A stretch of DNA of 64,000 bases, taken from positions 1-64,000 of the forward strand of contig NZ_FOTM01000019.1 of assembly GCF_900114565.1 (NCBI RefSeq), written 5' to 3'. The position numbers and the translations under genes are program-made. How positions within the stretch are numbered: the stretch's first letter is position 1; the number at the start of each line of letters is the position of its first letter. This DNA is from Leifsonia sp. CL147 (lineage in GTDB: Bacteria > Actinomycetota > Actinomycetes > Actinomycetales > Microbacteriaceae). The notes under the pieces were generated by a model. It was not told where the DNA came from. It made no database searches and saw only the letters and a program-made list of their open reading frames with translations. Shown here in pieces: positions 51,943-63,045 of this stretch.

Positions 51943-52692
51943 ATGCCCGCTCCCTACACCCTGATCCTCCTGCGCCACGGCAGCAGCGAGTGGAACGAGA
52001 AGAACCTGTTCACCGGCTGGGTCGACGTGCGTCTCAGCGAGACCGGCGTCGCCGAGGCCAAGCGGGCAGGTGAGCTGCTCCGCGACTCCGGGTTCCAGCC
52101 GGACGTCCTGCACACCTCGGTGCTGAGCCGCGCCATCCAGACCGCCCATTTCGCCCTGGATGTCTCCGACCGGCTGTGGATTCCCGTCCAGCGGTCCTGG
52201 CGTCTCAACGAGCGTCACTACGGTGCGCTGCAGGGCCTCGACAAGGCCGAGACGCTCGAGAAGTACGGCCCCGAGCAGTTCCAGCTGTGGCGCCGCTCGT
52301 TCGACGTCCCGCCGCCGGTGATCGCCGACGACAGCCCGTTCTCGCAGGTGGGCGACGCCCGCTACGCCGACCTCGGCGACGGCGTGCCCCGGACCGAGTG
52401 CCTGAAGGACGTCATCGCCCGGATGCTTCCCTACTGGGAGTCGGACATCACGCGCGACCTCTCGGCGGGCAGGACGGTCCTCGTCACGGCGCACGGCAAC
52501 TCTCTGCGCGCGCTGGTGAAGCACCTCGACGGGATCTCCGACGAGGACATCGCCGGCCTCAACATCCCGACCGGCATCCCGCTCGTCTACACGCTCGGTG
52601 AGGATTTCGCACCGCTCGAGCCGTCGTACTACCTCGACCCGGAAGCGGCCGCCGCGGGCGCCGCAGCCGTCGCGGCCCAGGGCAAGAAGTAA
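51943..52692 (+). CDS. gpmA: 2,3-bisphosphoglycerate-dependent phosphoglycerate mutase
   Basis: A 249-residue glycolytic enzyme. The phosphohistidine motif [47 protein letters not shown] and [15 protein letters not shown] are all intact. The Ala/Gly-rich C-terminal tail is typical of actinobacterial forms. TAGATT (51931-51936) ends six bases before the ATG, so translation is probably leaderless. In mycobacteria gpm1 lies just before senX3-regX3; here phoU is inserted between them. Confidence 0.97.
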   Translation: MPAPYTLILLRHGSSEWNEKNLFTGWVDVRLSETGVAEAKRAGELLRDSGFQPDVLHTSVLSRAIQTAHFALDVSDRLWIPVQRSWRLNERHYGALQGLDKAETLEKYGPEQFQLWRRSFDVPPPVIADDSPFSQVGDARYADLGDGVPRTECLKDVIARMLPYWESDITRDLSAGRTVLVTAHGNSLRALVKHLDGISDEDIAGLNIPTGIPLVYTLGEDFAPLEPSYYLDPEAAAAGAAAVAAQGKK

Positions 52693-52697
52693 CGACC

Positions 52698-52773
52698 CCC
52701 CACCATCGAGTCCACAAAGACTGCACATGACACGCCGTGTCGACGTGCAATCTTTGTGGACTCGATGGTGGGG
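52698..52773. repeat. 76-bp palindromic repeat, copy 3
   Basis: 26-bp arms at 52698-52723 and 52748-52773 pair with one mismatch. They read GAGTCCACAAAGA where copy 2 reads GAGTCCGCAGAGA, and both arms changed together, so base pairing is conserved. It lies five bases after the gpmA stop, between convergent gpmA and phoU. Confidence 0.93.
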
Positions 52774-52788
52774 CGGGAGCGGAGGGGG

Positions 52789-53445
52789 TCAGGAGGCGAG
52801 CTCGGGAGCCCAGTCGCCGGTGGCCAGGTACTGCACCTTCTTGGCGATCGAGACGGCGTGGTCGGCGAAGCGCTCGTGATAGCGCGAGGCGAGGGTCGCG
52901 TCGACGGTGTCGACCGCCTGGCCCTTCCACGTCTCGCCGAGCACCTTGTCGAAGACACTGATGTGCAGCTCGTCGATGTCGTCGTCGTCGTTGCGGATCT
53001 CGTCCGCGAGGCGCAGGTCCTGCGTCCGGAGCAGTTCGGCGAGCTTCTGGGCGATCTGCACGTCGAGCCGGCCCATCTCGCCGAAGGTCGAACGGAGGCT
53101 CTTCGGCACGACCTTGTCGGGGAAGCGGTACCGTGCGAGCTGCGCGATGTGCTCCGCCATGTCGCCCATCCGCTCCAGGGACGCACTGATCCGCAGTGCG
53201 CTCACCACGATCCGCAGGTCGCGGGCGACCGGCTGCTGACGGGCCAGGATCTGGATGGACAGCTCGTCGAGCAGCACCGTGAGCTCGTCGATCCGGTGGT
53301 CGTTGGCGATGACGTCCTCGGCCAGCGAGACGTCAGAATCGTTGAAGGCGAGCGTCGCGTTCTTGATGGAGCGGACGACCAGCTCGGCGATCTCGACGAG
53401 GCGGTCCTGAACTTCCGCCAGCTCCTGCTGGAAGACTTCGCGCAT
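52789..53445 (-). CDS. phoU: Phosphate transport system regulator PhoU
   Basis: A 218-residue helical protein made of two PhoU repeats (LVVRSIKNATLAF and DRIDELT-like acidic stretches in DHRIDELTVLLDEL, then NDDDDIDELHISVFDKVL). It links the Pst transporter to the kinase and keeps the Pho regulon off when phosphate is plentiful. Start at 53445 follows GAAGGACC; a longer frame adds an Arg-rich stretch with no support. It is divergent from senX3, with a PHO box between. Confidence 0.95.
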   Translation of the reverse strand: MREVFQQELAEVQDRLVEIAELVVRSIKNATLAFNDSDVSLAEDVIANDHRIDELTVLLDELSIQILARQQPVARDLRIVVSALRISASLERMGDMAEHIAQLARYRFPDKVVPKSLRSTFGEMGRLDVQIAQKLAELLRTQDLRLADEIRNDDDDIDELHISVFDKVLGETWKGQAVDTVDATLASRYHERFADHAVSIAKKVQYLATGDWAPELAS

Positions 53446-53524
53446 GGGGTGTGGTCCTTCCTGGCGTGCGCGGGCACGCGGGATGTCGGGCCTTCTGACC
53501 CGGTGTTCCATGTTCGCCGCGCCA

Positions 53525-53553
53525 GGTTAACAAACGGTGCCCCGCGGCTGAAC
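53525..53553. promoter_or_regulatory. PHO box between phoU and senX3
   Basis: GGTTAAC (53525), GGTGCCC (53536) and GCTGAAC (53547) follow an exact 11-bp period. On the minus strand they read GTTAACC, GGGCACC and GTTCAGC, close to the GTTCACC unit. It lies 80 bp before phoU and 85 bp before senX3, so it could control either or both, giving autoregulation. Confidence 0.65.
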
Positions 53554-53637
53554 AGTCTCTAACGTACCCGCGAAAAGACGCGGCCGGGGGCGGGACGCGT
53601 CGCTGCCCGCGTATCGGCATCACCTACGCTGGAGGCT

Positions 53638-54789
53638 ATGGACTCCACCGGTTTGGTGCTGCTGTCGCTGAGCCTGGGGCTCGCCGTCGGCGCCGGTTTC
53701 GTGTGGATCCTGCACATCGCCGCTCGGCGCGGCGACCATGCCGCGCAGGTGGTGAATCCGGTGGTGCCGGATGGGGTGGACCAGGTGCTCGACGCCCTGG
53801 AGTCAGCGGGTGTCGTTCTCGACCCATCGAACAACGTGATCAAGGCCTCGCCCGGGGCGCATGCCATCGGCCTGGTCTGGAACGGCGCCCTGGTGCACCC
53901 GCACCTCATCGACCTCGTGAACCACGTCCGGCGCACGGGCGAGTCGTTGACGGAGGAGTGCGAGCTCTCGCGTGGCCCCTTCGGCGATGCGAACATCCAC
54001 CTCAGCGTCCGGGTGGCACGGCTCGGTTCGCGCTACATCCTGCTGCTCGCCGAGGACCGCACCGAGTCCTACCGGCTGGATGCCGTCCGGCGCGACTTCG
54101 TGGCGAACATCAGCCACGAGCTGAAGACGCCGATCGGCGCGGTCGGCCTGCTGGCAGAGGCGCTCGACGACGCCTCCGATGACCCGGATCAGGTCCGGCG
54201 CTTCGCACTCCGGCTGTCGGAGGAGGCGCAGCGTCTCGCGCGGATCACGCAGGACATCATCGAGCTCAGCAGGCTGCAGGCGACGGATGTCCTGGGCACC
54301 GCCGTGGAGCTCTCCGCCAGCAAGGTGGTTCGGGCCGCGATCGACCAGAACAAGGTGGCCGCCGAGACCCGGAACATCGAGATCGCCATGCGCGGCGACA
54401 AGCAGGCGCAGGTCCTCGGGAACGAGGCCCTCCTGGTGACCGCCGTGCACAACCTGATCTCGAACGCGATCCAGTACTCGCCGGACGACTCGCGGATCGG
54501 CATCGGCGTCCGCAACTCCGGCGGCGTCGTCGAGATCGCCGTGACCGATCAGGGCGAGGGAATCCCGGAGGAGGACCTGGACCGCGTGTTCGAGCGCTTC
54601 TTCCGCGTCGACCAGGCGCGCTCGCGCAACACCGGAGGCACGGGGCTCGGCCTCTCCATCGTGAAGCACGCCGTGCAGAACCACGGCGGCGAGGTGCGGG
54701 TCTGGTCGCAACCGGGCCGCGGCTCCACCTTCACGATCCGGCTGCCCGAAGCCTCCACCGTCCGACCCCCGATAGGAGACCACCCGTGA
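53638..54789 (+). CDS. senX3: Phosphate-sensing histidine kinase (SenX3/PhoR type)
   Basis: A 383-residue sensor kinase. A short N-terminal span (LVLLSLSLGLAVGAGFVWIL) is followed by a PAS-like domain (about residues 45-140), the H-box FVANISHELKTPIGAVG with His160, and the ATPase domain with NLISNAIQYSP (N box), DQGEGIPEEDLDRVFERFFR and GTGLGLSIVKHAV. TACGCT lies seven bases before the ATG, so it may be leaderless. It overlaps regX3 by 4 bp. Confidence 0.93.
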   Translation: MDSTGLVLLSLSLGLAVGAGFVWILHIAARRGDHAAQVVNPVVPDGVDQVLDALESAGVVLDPSNNVIKASPGAHAIGLVWNGALVHPHLIDLVNHVRRTGESLTEECELSRGPFGDANIHLSVRVARLGSRYILLLAEDRTESYRLDAVRRDFVANISHELKTPIGAVGLLAEALDDASDDPDQVRRFALRLSEEAQRLARITQDIIELSRLQATDVLGTAVELSASKVVRAAIDQNKVAAETRNIEIAMRGDKQAQVLGNEALLVTAVHNLISNAIQYSPDDSRIGIGVRNSGGVVEIAVTDQGEGIPEEDLDRVFERFFRVDQARSRNTGGTGLGLSIVKHAVQNHGGEVRVWSQPGRGSTFTIRLPEASTVRPPIGDHP

Positions 54790-55469
54790 CATCGATCCTG
54801 CTCGTCGAGGATGAAGCGGCGCTCAGCGAGCCGCTCGCGTACCTGCTGAGACGCGAAGGCTATGAGATCCAGGTGGCGGAGGACGGACCCGGAGCGATCG
54901 CCGCGTTCGACCGTGACGGCGCCGACCTGATCCTGCTCGACCTGATGCTGCCGGGCATCCCGGGCACCGAGGTGTGCCGGGAGATCCGCACCCGTTCGAA
55001 CGTTCCGATCATCATGCTGACCGCCAAGGACTCCGAGGTGGACATCGTGGTCGGGCTCGAGCTCGGAGCCGACGACTACGTGACGAAGCCGTACTCGTCG
55101 CGCGAGCTGCTCGCCCGCATCCGCGCGGTTCTCCGCCGGCGCGTGGAGGAGGAGGAGCTTCAGGATGACGGCGTGCTGGAGGCGGGCACCGTGCGGATGG
55201 ATGTGGATCGCCACACCGTCGCCGTCAACGGCCAGGAGATCTCCATGCCGCTGAAGGAATTCGAGCTCCTGGAGCTGCTCCTGCGCAACGCCGGCCGCGT
55301 TCTCACGCGCGGTCAGCTGATCGACCGGGTGTGGGGGAGCGACTACTTCGGTGACACGAAGACGCTGGATGTGCACATCAAGCGCATCCGCTCACGGATC
55401 GAGGAGAGCCCCTCCGAGCCGCGGATGCTGGTGACCGTCCGCGGGCTCGGCTACCGCTTCAACGCTTAG
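54786..55469 (+). CDS. regX3: Phosphate response regulator (RegX3 type)
   Basis: A 227-residue OmpR-family regulator. The receiver has Asp52 (LILLDLMLPGIPG), the acidic pair in LVEDEA, and the conserved Lys in DYVTKPYSSREL. The winged helix has LKEFELLELLLRNAGRVLT, LDVHIKRIRSRIE and TVRGLGYRFNA. It starts with GTG inside the senX3 stop overlap. It should bind the PHO boxes before pstS, ppk1 and phoU/senX3. Its 3' end overlaps the convergent lipoprotein gene by 4 bp. Confidence 0.95.
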   Translation: MTSILLVEDEAALSEPLAYLLRREGYEIQVAEDGPGAIAAFDRDGADLILLDLMLPGIPGTEVCREIRTRSNVPIIMLTAKDSEVDIVVGLELGADDYVTKPYSSRELLARIRAVLRRRVEEEELQDDGVLEAGTVRMDVDRHTVAVNGQEISMPLKEFELLELLLRNAGRVLTRGQLIDRVWGSDYFGDTKTLDVHIKRIRSRIEESPSEPRMLVTVRGLGYRFNA

Positions 55470-55972
55470 CGGGCGGCCGGCAGGATCGTCGGCGGCACCA
55501 GGCCCGAGTATTCCGGGAGCCGGCCGTCGAGGACGGGAACGGTGAGGTTCACGCCGATCTGGTCGCCGTACTGGAAGTACACTTTGAACAGCCCGCCGGG
55601 CTTGGTGCTGAACTCCGGAAAGAGAACGTTGTCCGGGCCGCTGGTCTCCGGGTCCTGGCCGAGCTGCGTGATCTGACCGGGGCCGACCGTCACGTGGGCG
55701 GCGCCGGGAGTGCCGTCGCCGGCGCTGATCGCGACCTGCTCGCTCGTCGAACCCGTGTTGACGAGTGTGAGGACGAGGTTGCCGACCGTGCCGTTCTTCG
55801 CGTCGGTGATGATCATCGCATTGCGGATGTCGATGGATCCGACGCTTCCGCCGACGCCGTCGCTCGCGTCGTAGTGCTTGGTGGTGGCCTGCGGGGCGAT
55901 GAAACCGCATCCCGCGGTGCCGAGCGCGACGGCCAGGGCGAGGGCGACGGACGTCGCGACTCGAGCTTTCAC
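55466..55972 (-). CDS. LpqE-like secreted lipoprotein
   Basis: A 168-residue exported lipoprotein with signal peptide ending GTAGC and a lipidated Cys, followed by a beta-rich domain (DIRNAMIITDAKNGTVGNLV, LTLVNTGSTSEQV). Size and position next to carD match mycobacterial LpqE, a relative of the PCu(A)C/DUF461 fold, but the His/Met copper ligands of true PCu(A)C proteins are not evident. Function is unknown. TACGAT on the minus strand (56013-56008) is a possible -10. It is divergent from carD. Confidence 0.72.
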   Translation of the reverse strand: MKARVATSVALALAVALGTAGCGFIAPQATTKHYDASDGVGGSVGSIDIRNAMIITDAKNGTVGNLVLTLVNTGSTSEQVAISAGDGTPGAAHVTVGPGQITQLGQDPETSGPDNVLFPEFSTKPGGLFKVYFQYGDQIGVNLTVPVLDGRLPEYSGLVPPTILPAAR

Positions 55973-56078
55973 GGATGACCCTCCCGGTGGTTTTTCCCTG
56001 CAACTCTATCGTATGTAGAAGGTGTGTCCGGGGCCCGCTGGGGGCGTGAGGGCGAACCTTAGCATGTGCCTCGTGTGG

Positions 56079-56103
56079 TATCCTATTCATTGCTGAAGGG
56101 ACA
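56079..56103 (+). promoter_or_regulatory. Promoter -10 and ribosome site of carD
   Basis: TATCCT (56079-56084) is a good -10 element and GAAGGGAC (about 56095-56102) is the ribosome site for the ATG at 56112. The -35 region is poor, as is common for promoters that depend on CarD-type activation. Confidence 0.5.
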
Positions 56104-56111
56104 ACAAATCT

Positions 56112-56594
56112 ATGCTTTTCGAGGTTGGCGAGACCGTCGTCTATCCGCACCACGGTGCCGCAACGATCACCGAAGTCAAGAAGAGAATCATCAAGGGTGA
56201 AGAGAAGCTGTACCTCAAGCTCAACGTGACGCAGGGCGACTTGACCATCGAGGTCCCCGCCGAGAACGTCGATCTCGTCGGTGTACGCGATGTCATCGGC
56301 AAAGAAGGTCTCGACCGCGTCTTCGAGGTGCTGCGAGCCCCGTTCACCGAGGAGCCGACGAACTGGTCGCGCCGCTACAAGGCCAATCTCGAGAAGCTGG
56401 CCTCCGGCGACGTGATCAAGGTCTCCGAGGTCGTCCGTGACCTCTGGCGCCGGGACCAGGACCGTGGTCTCTCCGCCGGCGAGAAGCGCATGCTCGCGAA
56501 GGCCCGTCAGATCCTGATCTCCGAGCTCGCGCTCGCCGAGAAGACGGACGACGAGAAGGCTTCGACGTTGCTGGATGAGGTGCTGGCCTCCTGA
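56112..56594 (+). CDS. carD: CarD family RNA polymerase-binding transcription regulator
   Basis: A 160-residue essential-type global regulator that binds the RNA polymerase beta subunit and stabilises open complexes at rRNA and other promoters. The N-terminal Tudor-like domain starts [19 protein letters not shown] and the C-terminal helical domain contains the DNA-contacting [15 protein letters not shown] and [14 protein letters not shown], with the conserved Trp in TNWSRRY or LWRRDQ. Length and order (carD then ispDF) match other actinobacteria. Confidence 0.96.
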   Translation: MLFEVGETVVYPHHGAATITEVKKRIIKGEEKLYLKLNVTQGDLTIEVPAENVDLVGVRDVIGKEGLDRVFEVLRAPFTEEPTNWSRRYKANLEKLASGDVIKVSEVVRDLWRRDQDRGLSAGEKRMLAKARQILISELALAEKTDDEKASTLLDEVLAS

Positions 56595-56712
56595 GGCCGC
56601 TTCCGACGAATTCACGGCCCTGCCGCCCTGTGCCCGACGCACAGTGCGGCGGGGCCGTTCTCGTTCCCGGGCGACGCGGCCCGACGGCCGCGGTTCCCGG
56701 TACGCTCGTCGC

Positions 56713-57870
56713 GTGGACAGCATCACTGGACCGCGCGTCGCGGTCGTCATCGTCGCCGCCGGCTCGGGGACCCGACTGGGTGCCGATGTGCCGAAGGCGT
56801 TCGTGACGCTCCGCGGCGTGACGCTGCTGGAGAGGTCCCTCCATGCCGTTCGGGGAATGCTGTACCCGGCCGAGCCCATCGTCGTCGTGCCGGCGGACCG
56901 TCTCGACGAGGCGGCCGAGCTGGCGCAGCGGGCAGCGGGGAGGCCCGTGACCGTGGTGACCGGCGGCGAGACCCGGCAGGCCTCCGTGGCGGAGGGACTG
57001 TCGATGGTGGATGCGCAGGCCGAGGTGGTCCTGGTGCACGACGCCGCCCGGGCGCTGGCGCCGTCCGCACTGTTCGACGCCGTCGTGGACGCCGTGCGGG
57101 AGCGGGGATACGGCGTGGTGCCGGGGCTGCCCGTCGCCGACACCGTCAAGCGGGTCGGTGCCGACGGCGCCGTGCACGAGACGGTCGACCGGAGCATCCT
57201 CGCGGCGGTGCAGACCCCGCAGGGGTTCCCCCGCGAGCAACTGCTGACCGCCTACGCCCTCGCCGAGAGCGAGGAGACCGACGACGCGGGCCTCGTGGCG
57301 GCGGCCGGGTTCCGGGTGGATGTGGTGCCCGGCGACGCGCGCGCGTTCAAGGTGACGACCCCCTGGGACCTGCGGCGGGCCGAAGAGCTGCTCGCCGATT
57401 CCGCCGTGCCGCGGATCGGGACGGGGAGCGACACGCACGCCTTCGATCCCGCCGCCGAGCTGTGGCTGGCCGGCCTCCACTGGCCGGGCGAGCCGGGCCT
57501 CGCCGGGCACAGCGACGGAGACGCGGTCGCTCACGCGATCGTCGACGCCCTGCTGTCCGCCGCGGGCCTCGGCGACATCGGTGGTGTCTTCGGGACGGGC
57601 GATCCGCGGTTCTCCGGCGCGCACGGCGAGGTCTTCCTGGCCGAGGCGCGCCGGCTGGTGGAAGACGCCGGTTTCCGGATCGGCAACGTCGCCGTGCAGC
57701 TGGTCGGGAACCGTCCGAAGTTCGCCGCGCGGCGGGCCGAGGCTCAGGAGCGGCTGTCCGCGATCCTCGGTGCACCCGTGTCGATCGGCGCCACCACGAC
57801 GGACGGCCTGGGCTTCGCCGGGAGGGGTGAGGGCGTCCTGGCGCAGGCGACGGCCCTCCTGTTCGGCTGA
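56713..57870 (+). CDS. ispDF: Bifunctional IspD/IspF isoprenoid biosynthesis enzyme
   Basis: A 385-residue fusion acting at two steps of the MEP pathway. Residues 1-230 are IspD (CDP-ME synthase) with [31 protein letters not shown] and [12 protein letters not shown]. Residues 235-385 are IspF (MECDP synthase) with [12 protein letters not shown] (metal ligands), [19 protein letters not shown] and [17 protein letters not shown]. Mycobacteria keep these as separate adjacent genes, so the fusion is a lineage trait. GTG at 56713 has TACGCT six bases upstream, the leaderless spacing. Confidence 0.95.
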   Translation: MDSITGPRVAVVIVAAGSGTRLGADVPKAFVTLRGVTLLERSLHAVRGMLYPAEPIVVVPADRLDEAAELAQRAAGRPVTVVTGGETRQASVAEGLSMVDAQAEVVLVHDAARALAPSALFDAVVDAVRERGYGVVPGLPVADTVKRVGADGAVHETVDRSILAAVQTPQGFPREQLLTAYALAESEETDDAGLVAAAGFRVDVVPGDARAFKVTTPWDLRRAEELLADSAVPRIGTGSDTHAFDPAAELWLAGLHWPGEPGLAGHSDGDAVAHAIVDALLSAAGLGDIGGVFGTGDPRFSGAHGEVFLAEARRLVEDAGFRIGNVAVQLVGNRPKFAARRAEAQERLSAILGAPVSIGATTTDGLGFAGRGEGVLAQATALLFG

Positions 57871-57957
57871 TTCCGTCCACAGCCCGGCATGCTGGCGACT
57901 GATCCACATGTTCGACATACAGCACGTCGACGAGGGGGCGGCCCGTAGGCTTATGCC

Positions 57958-59391
57958 GTGACCCTGCGACTCTTCGACACGAAAGCCGGCGCCCTGCGCG
58001 ACTTCGTCCCCCTCCGCGAGGGCGAGATCGGCATCTACGTGTGCGGGCCGACCGTTCAGTCGTCGCCCCACATCGGCCACCTGCGTTCGGCGCTGGTGTA
58101 CGACCAGCTGCGTCGCTGGCTCGCGTACCGCGGATTCGACGTGACACTCGTGCGCAATGTCACCGACATCGACGACAAGATCCTGGTGAACGCCGCCGCC
58201 GGGATCGCGGAGGGCGGCAGCGAGCAGTGGTGGGCGCTCGCGTACCGCTTCGAGCTGGAGTTCACCGACGCGTACCGCGCGCTCGGCATCCAGCCGCCGA
58301 CCTACGAGCCACGCGCGACGGCGAGCATCCCCGAGATGCAGGAGCTGATCGGGCGACTCATCGAGTCGGGCCACGCGTATGCGGCACCAGACGGTTCCGG
58401 TGACGTGTACTTCGACGTGAAGAGCTGGCCGTCGTACGGCGAGCTGACCCGGCAGAGCATCGACAACATGGAGGCGGCCGCCGACGCCGACCCTCGCGCC
58501 AAGCACGATCCGCGCGACTTCGCGCTCTGGAAGGGCCGGAAGGCGGACGAGCCGGAGTCGGCCGCGTTCCCGTCGCCCTGGGGAGAAGGCCGGCCGGGGT
58601 GGCACATCGAGTGCTCTGCGATGTCGCGGAAGTACCTCGGACCGCACTTCGACATCCATGGCGGCGGACTCGACCTGCGTTTCCCGCACCACGAGAACGA
58701 GGTCGCCCAGTCGACGGCCGCCGGTGACCCGTTCGCCAACTACTGGGTGCACAACGGCCTGGTCCACGTCAACGGCCAGAAGATGAGCAAGTCGCTCGGC
58801 AACTCGGTGTATGCGGCCGATCTGCTCGGCGCGGCCCGTCCGCTCGTGGTGCGCTACTACCTGGGCTCGGCGCACTACCGCTCGACCATCGATTTCCACG
58901 ACGGGTCGCTCAGCGAGGCCGAGGCCGCGCTCGACCGGATCGCCGGCTTCTTCGAGCGGGTGGAACGCCGCTTGTCCGGCACCCGCTTCGCCGGGCACGG
59001 CGTCGAGGTCGTGCCCGACGCGTTCGCCGAGGCGATGGACGACGATCTCGCTGTCCCGCAGGCGCTCGCCGTCCTCCACGACACCGTACGCTCAGGCAAT
59101 GCGGCACTGGATGCGGAAGACTTGGAGGCGGCGGCCACCGCTCGCGGGCACGCGCTCGCGATGACGGAGGTCCTCGGCATCAACCCGCTGTCGCCGCAGT
59201 GGCGCAGCGGCGGCTCGACCGTCGCCGAGTCGGCGCTCGGCGAGCTGATCGACCGCCTCCTCGCCGACCGGCAGGACGCCAGGGCCGCACGCGACTTCGC
59301 CGCAGCCGATCGCATCCGCGACGAGCTGACGGCGGCAGGAATCACCATCGAAGACACCCCGACGGGGTCGCATTGGAGCATCGGATCATGA
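57958..59391 (+). CDS. cysS: Cysteinyl-tRNA synthetase
   Basis: A 477-residue class Ia synthetase charging tRNA-Cys. It has the first zinc Cys in [20 protein letters not shown] with the HIGH motif, [14 protein letters not shown] with the second zinc Cys, HHENEVAQS, and KMSKSLGN. The full C-terminal anticodon-binding region is present, so this is CysS and not MshC. GTG at 57958 has TAGGCT (57946-57951) six bases upstream. Its stop overlaps rlmB by 4 bp. Confidence 0.96.
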   Translation: MTLRLFDTKAGALRDFVPLREGEIGIYVCGPTVQSSPHIGHLRSALVYDQLRRWLAYRGFDVTLVRNVTDIDDKILVNAAAGIAEGGSEQWWALAYRFELEFTDAYRALGIQPPTYEPRATASIPEMQELIGRLIESGHAYAAPDGSGDVYFDVKSWPSYGELTRQSIDNMEAAADADPRAKHDPRDFALWKGRKADEPESAAFPSPWGEGRPGWHIECSAMSRKYLGPHFDIHGGGLDLRFPHHENEVAQSTAAGDPFANYWVHNGLVHVNGQKMSKSLGNSVYAADLLGAARPLVVRYYLGSAHYRSTIDFHDGSLSEAEAALDRIAGFFERVERRLSGTRFAGHGVEVVPDAFAEAMDDDLAVPQALAVLHDTVRSGNAALDAEDLEAAATARGHALAMTEVLGINPLSPQWRSGGSTVAESALGELIDRLLADRQDARAARDFAAADRIRDELTAAGITIEDTPTGSHWSIGS

Positions 59392-60407
59392 AGAACTCGG
59401 GTGGAAAGCCCCGCGCCGGCGCGGTACGCAAGAGCAAGAAGGGCGCCCAGGTCGGCACCGGAGGCCACGGCCGCAAGGCCTTGGAGGGCCGCGGCCCGAC
59501 GCCGAAGGCCGAGGACCGCGACTACCATCCCGCGGGCAAGGCGAAGGCCCTGCGTGAGCGGGCCGCAGCCAGAGCGGCCCAGCGCGGGGGACGGGATGCG
59601 GCTCCGCGCGGAGCCTCGGGCGCCTCGCGTCGCGCCAAGAACGGCGACGAGAGCGAGATCGTGACGGGCCGCAACTCCGTCCTGGAGGCTCTGCGCGCCA
59701 ACATCCCGGCCAGCACGCTGTACATCGCAGCCCGGGTGGAGTTCGACGACCGGATGAAGGAGATTCTCTCCATCGCGACCCGCCGCGGACTGCCGATGCT
59801 CGAGGTCATGCGTCCCGAGCTCGACCGTCTCGCCGGCCGCGACGCCGTCCACCAGGGAGTCGCCCTCAAGGTGCCGCCGTACGAGTACGCGCACCCCGGC
59901 GAGCTGCTCGACCGGACGATCCGCACCGGCCAGACGCCGCTGTTCGTCGCCCTCGACGGGATCACGGACCCCCGCAACCTCGGGGCGATCATCCGGTCCA
60001 CCGCGGCGTTCGGCGGTCAGGGCGTCATCGTCCCGCAACGGCGCTCGGTCGGCATGACGGCGTCGGCCTGGAAGACCTCGGCGGGCGCAGCCGCGCGCAC
60101 GCCTGTCGCCATGGCGGCGAACCTGACGCAGACGCTGAAGGACTTCAAGAAGGCGGGAGTGTTCGTCCTCGGCCTGGACGGAGGCGGCGACGTCGCTCTC
60201 CCCGGCCTGTCGTTCGCCGACCGGCCGGTGGTGATCGTCGTCGGAAGCGAGGGCAAGGGGCTGTCCCGGCTGGTGACCGAGACGTGCGACGCCGTTGTGT
60301 CCATCCCGATCACGGCCGCGACCGAGTCTCTCAACGCCGGCATCGCGGCGAGCGTCACACTGTACGAGATCGCCAAGCTCCGGGCGGAGGCCGGCGCCAG
60401 GAGCTAG
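59388..60407 (+). CDS. rlmB: 23S rRNA 2'-O-methyltransferase (RlmB/TrmH family)
   Basis: A 339-residue SpoU-family methyltransferase. The first 85 residues are a Lys/Arg/Gly-rich RNA-binding extension ([15 protein letters not shown]). Residues 90-160 form the substrate-binding domain ([20 protein letters not shown]). The SPOUT knot follows with [34 protein letters not shown] and [19 protein letters not shown]. It methylates a conserved guanosine of 23S rRNA. It is translationally coupled to cysS, as in many actinobacteria. Confidence 0.93.
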   Translation: MKNSGGKPRAGAVRKSKKGAQVGTGGHGRKALEGRGPTPKAEDRDYHPAGKAKALRERAAARAAQRGGRDAAPRGASGASRRAKNGDESEIVTGRNSVLEALRANIPASTLYIAARVEFDDRMKEILSIATRRGLPMLEVMRPELDRLAGRDAVHQGVALKVPPYEYAHPGELLDRTIRTGQTPLFVALDGITDPRNLGAIIRSTAAFGGQGVIVPQRRSVGMTASAWKTSAGAAARTPVAMAANLTQTLKDFKKAGVFVLGLDGGGDVALPGLSFADRPVVIVVGSEGKGLSRLVTETCDAVVSIPITAATESLNAGIAASVTLYEIAKLRAEAGARS

Positions 60408-60504
60408 GGCAGCACGACGAGCGACGGCGGCAAGACGAGCCGGCGGAGCACGACGGGCTGAGCAGCACGAACAGCGTCGGGGCGGGGCGGGGGGAGGCCG
60501 GACC

Positions 60505-61806
60505 TCAGACCTTGGAACGCCAGTCGTCGTCGTCCTCGTCCTCCGCCGCGGCCGCGCCGCCCAGCACCGGGATGCTGATCGTCTCGGTGGGCGGGGCGAT
60601 CACCGTCGCCTCGTCGCGGCGGTGCCGGAGGATGTCGTTGATGTACGACGTGAGCGCCTCGGCGAGGGGAACATCCCGTCCCTCGTTCTGCGACATGAAC
60701 CAGCGGTGCTCCAGCAGCTGGTGGAAGACCTCGGCGGGCTCCAGCTTGCCTTTCAGGTCGGCCGGGATGGAGCGGATGACCGGCTCGAAGACGCGCAGCA
60801 GCCACTCGTGGGCCATCGCCTCCTCGTCCAGTCCCTCCTTGCCCACGGTCGCGGCATAGGAGTCCAGGTCGTTGAGCAGGCGGCGCGCCTGGTTCTCTCC
60901 CGTGTCGAGTCCCGTGAGGCGGAGCAGGCGGCGCTGGTGGTGACCGGCATCCACGACCTTCGGCTGGATGCGCACCTTCGTGCCCTCCTCCGACGTCTTG
61001 ATCGCCAGCTCCTCGATGTCGAAGCCCAGCTCGTTGAGCCGCTCCACGCGCTCGCTGATGCGCCACCGCTCCGACGAGGAGAACGACTCACTGCCGGTCA
61101 GCTCCTTCCAGAGCGAACGGTAGGCGGCGACGATTCCCTCGGAGACGCGGATGGGGTCGAGCTCCTCGTCCGCACGGCCGCCGGCTTCGAGATCCATCAG
61201 CTCGCCGGCGATGTTGACGCGCGCGATCTCGAGGTCGTTCTCGCGCTGCCCGTTCGACAGGCCGCCCTCGTACAGCTGGCCGGTCTCGGCGTCCACCAGA
61301 TAGGCCGCGAACGCGCCGGCATCGCGGCGGAACAGCGTGTTGGACAGCGAAACGTCCCCCCAGAAGAACCCGACGATGTGCAGGCGCACCAGGAGCACGG
61401 CGAGAGCATCGGCGAGCCGGGTGGCCGTGTCGGGCCGCAGGGTCTGCGAGAACAGTGCGCGGTAGGGGAGCGAGAACTTCAGGTGCCGGGTCACGAGCGC
61501 CGCGTTGAGCGGGGTGCCGTCCTCGTCCGTACGGTTCTTGATCACCGCGACCGGGTCCACGCAGGGCACATCCAGGCGCTGGAGCGTCCGGAGCATGTCG
61601 TACTCGCGCTGCGCCATCTCGGCCGTCGTCTCCTTGATGGCGATGACGTAGCCGGACAGGTTGGCGAAGCGCACGAGGTGCCGGCTGATGCCCTTCGGCA
61701 GCAGGGCGATGTGCTCGTTCGACCAGTCCTCCAGCGGAATGCTCCACGGGAGGTCGAGGAGCGCCGGGTCGACGGTCGCTGCGGTGATGTTGACGGATCC
61801 GGCCAC
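60505..61806 (-). CDS. DUF4032 kinase-fold protein
   Basis: A 433-residue soluble protein. The N-terminal two thirds have a protein-kinase-like pattern: YVIAIKETTAEMAQREYDML (Lys and Glu), ALAVLLVRLHIVGFFWGDVS (HxxxFxxGD catalytic loop) and AYLVDAETGQLY (metal-binding DxE/DxG). The last third is the DUF4032 domain, and the C-terminus is highly acidic (AAEDEDDDDW). Actinobacterial homologues are annotated as LPS-kinase-like, with unknown substrate. GTG at 61806 has GGAGGA upstream. Confidence 0.82.
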   Translation of the reverse strand: MAGSVNITAATVDPALLDLPWSIPLEDWSNEHIALLPKGISRHLVRFANLSGYVIAIKETTAEMAQREYDMLRTLQRLDVPCVDPVAVIKNRTDEDGTPLNAALVTRHLKFSLPYRALFSQTLRPDTATRLADALAVLLVRLHIVGFFWGDVSLSNTLFRRDAGAFAAYLVDAETGQLYEGGLSNGQRENDLEIARVNIAGELMDLEAGGRADEELDPIRVSEGIVAAYRSLWKELTGSESFSSSERWRISERVERLNELGFDIEELAIKTSEEGTKVRIQPKVVDAGHHQRRLLRLTGLDTGENQARRLLNDLDSYAATVGKEGLDEEAMAHEWLLRVFEPVIRSIPADLKGKLEPAEVFHQLLEHRWFMSQNEGRDVPLAEALTSYINDILRHRRDEATVIAPPTETISIPVLGGAAAAEDEDDDDWRSKV

Positions 61807-61858
61807 GATGGTCCTCCGGTCGGTGTGTTCGCTGAGGCGTACGAGCGGGCCGTTAAGC

Positions 61859-61895
61859 CACTCTGCCGCAGCCCGATCCGGACTGCGGCAGAGTG
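61859..61895 (-). terminator. Hairpin terminator after the sugar ATPase gene
   Basis: CACTCTGCCGCAG (61859-61871) pairs perfectly with CTGCGGCAGAGTG (61883-61895), 11-base loop, in the gap between the ATPase stop and the DUF4032 start on the minus strand. Confidence 0.8.
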
Positions 61896-61950
61896 TGAAC
61901 CGCTCTGCGCCTTCAGGCTACGACAAGGTCGGTAGCCTCTTCGACAAGGC

Positions 61951-63045
<1,095 letters not shown>

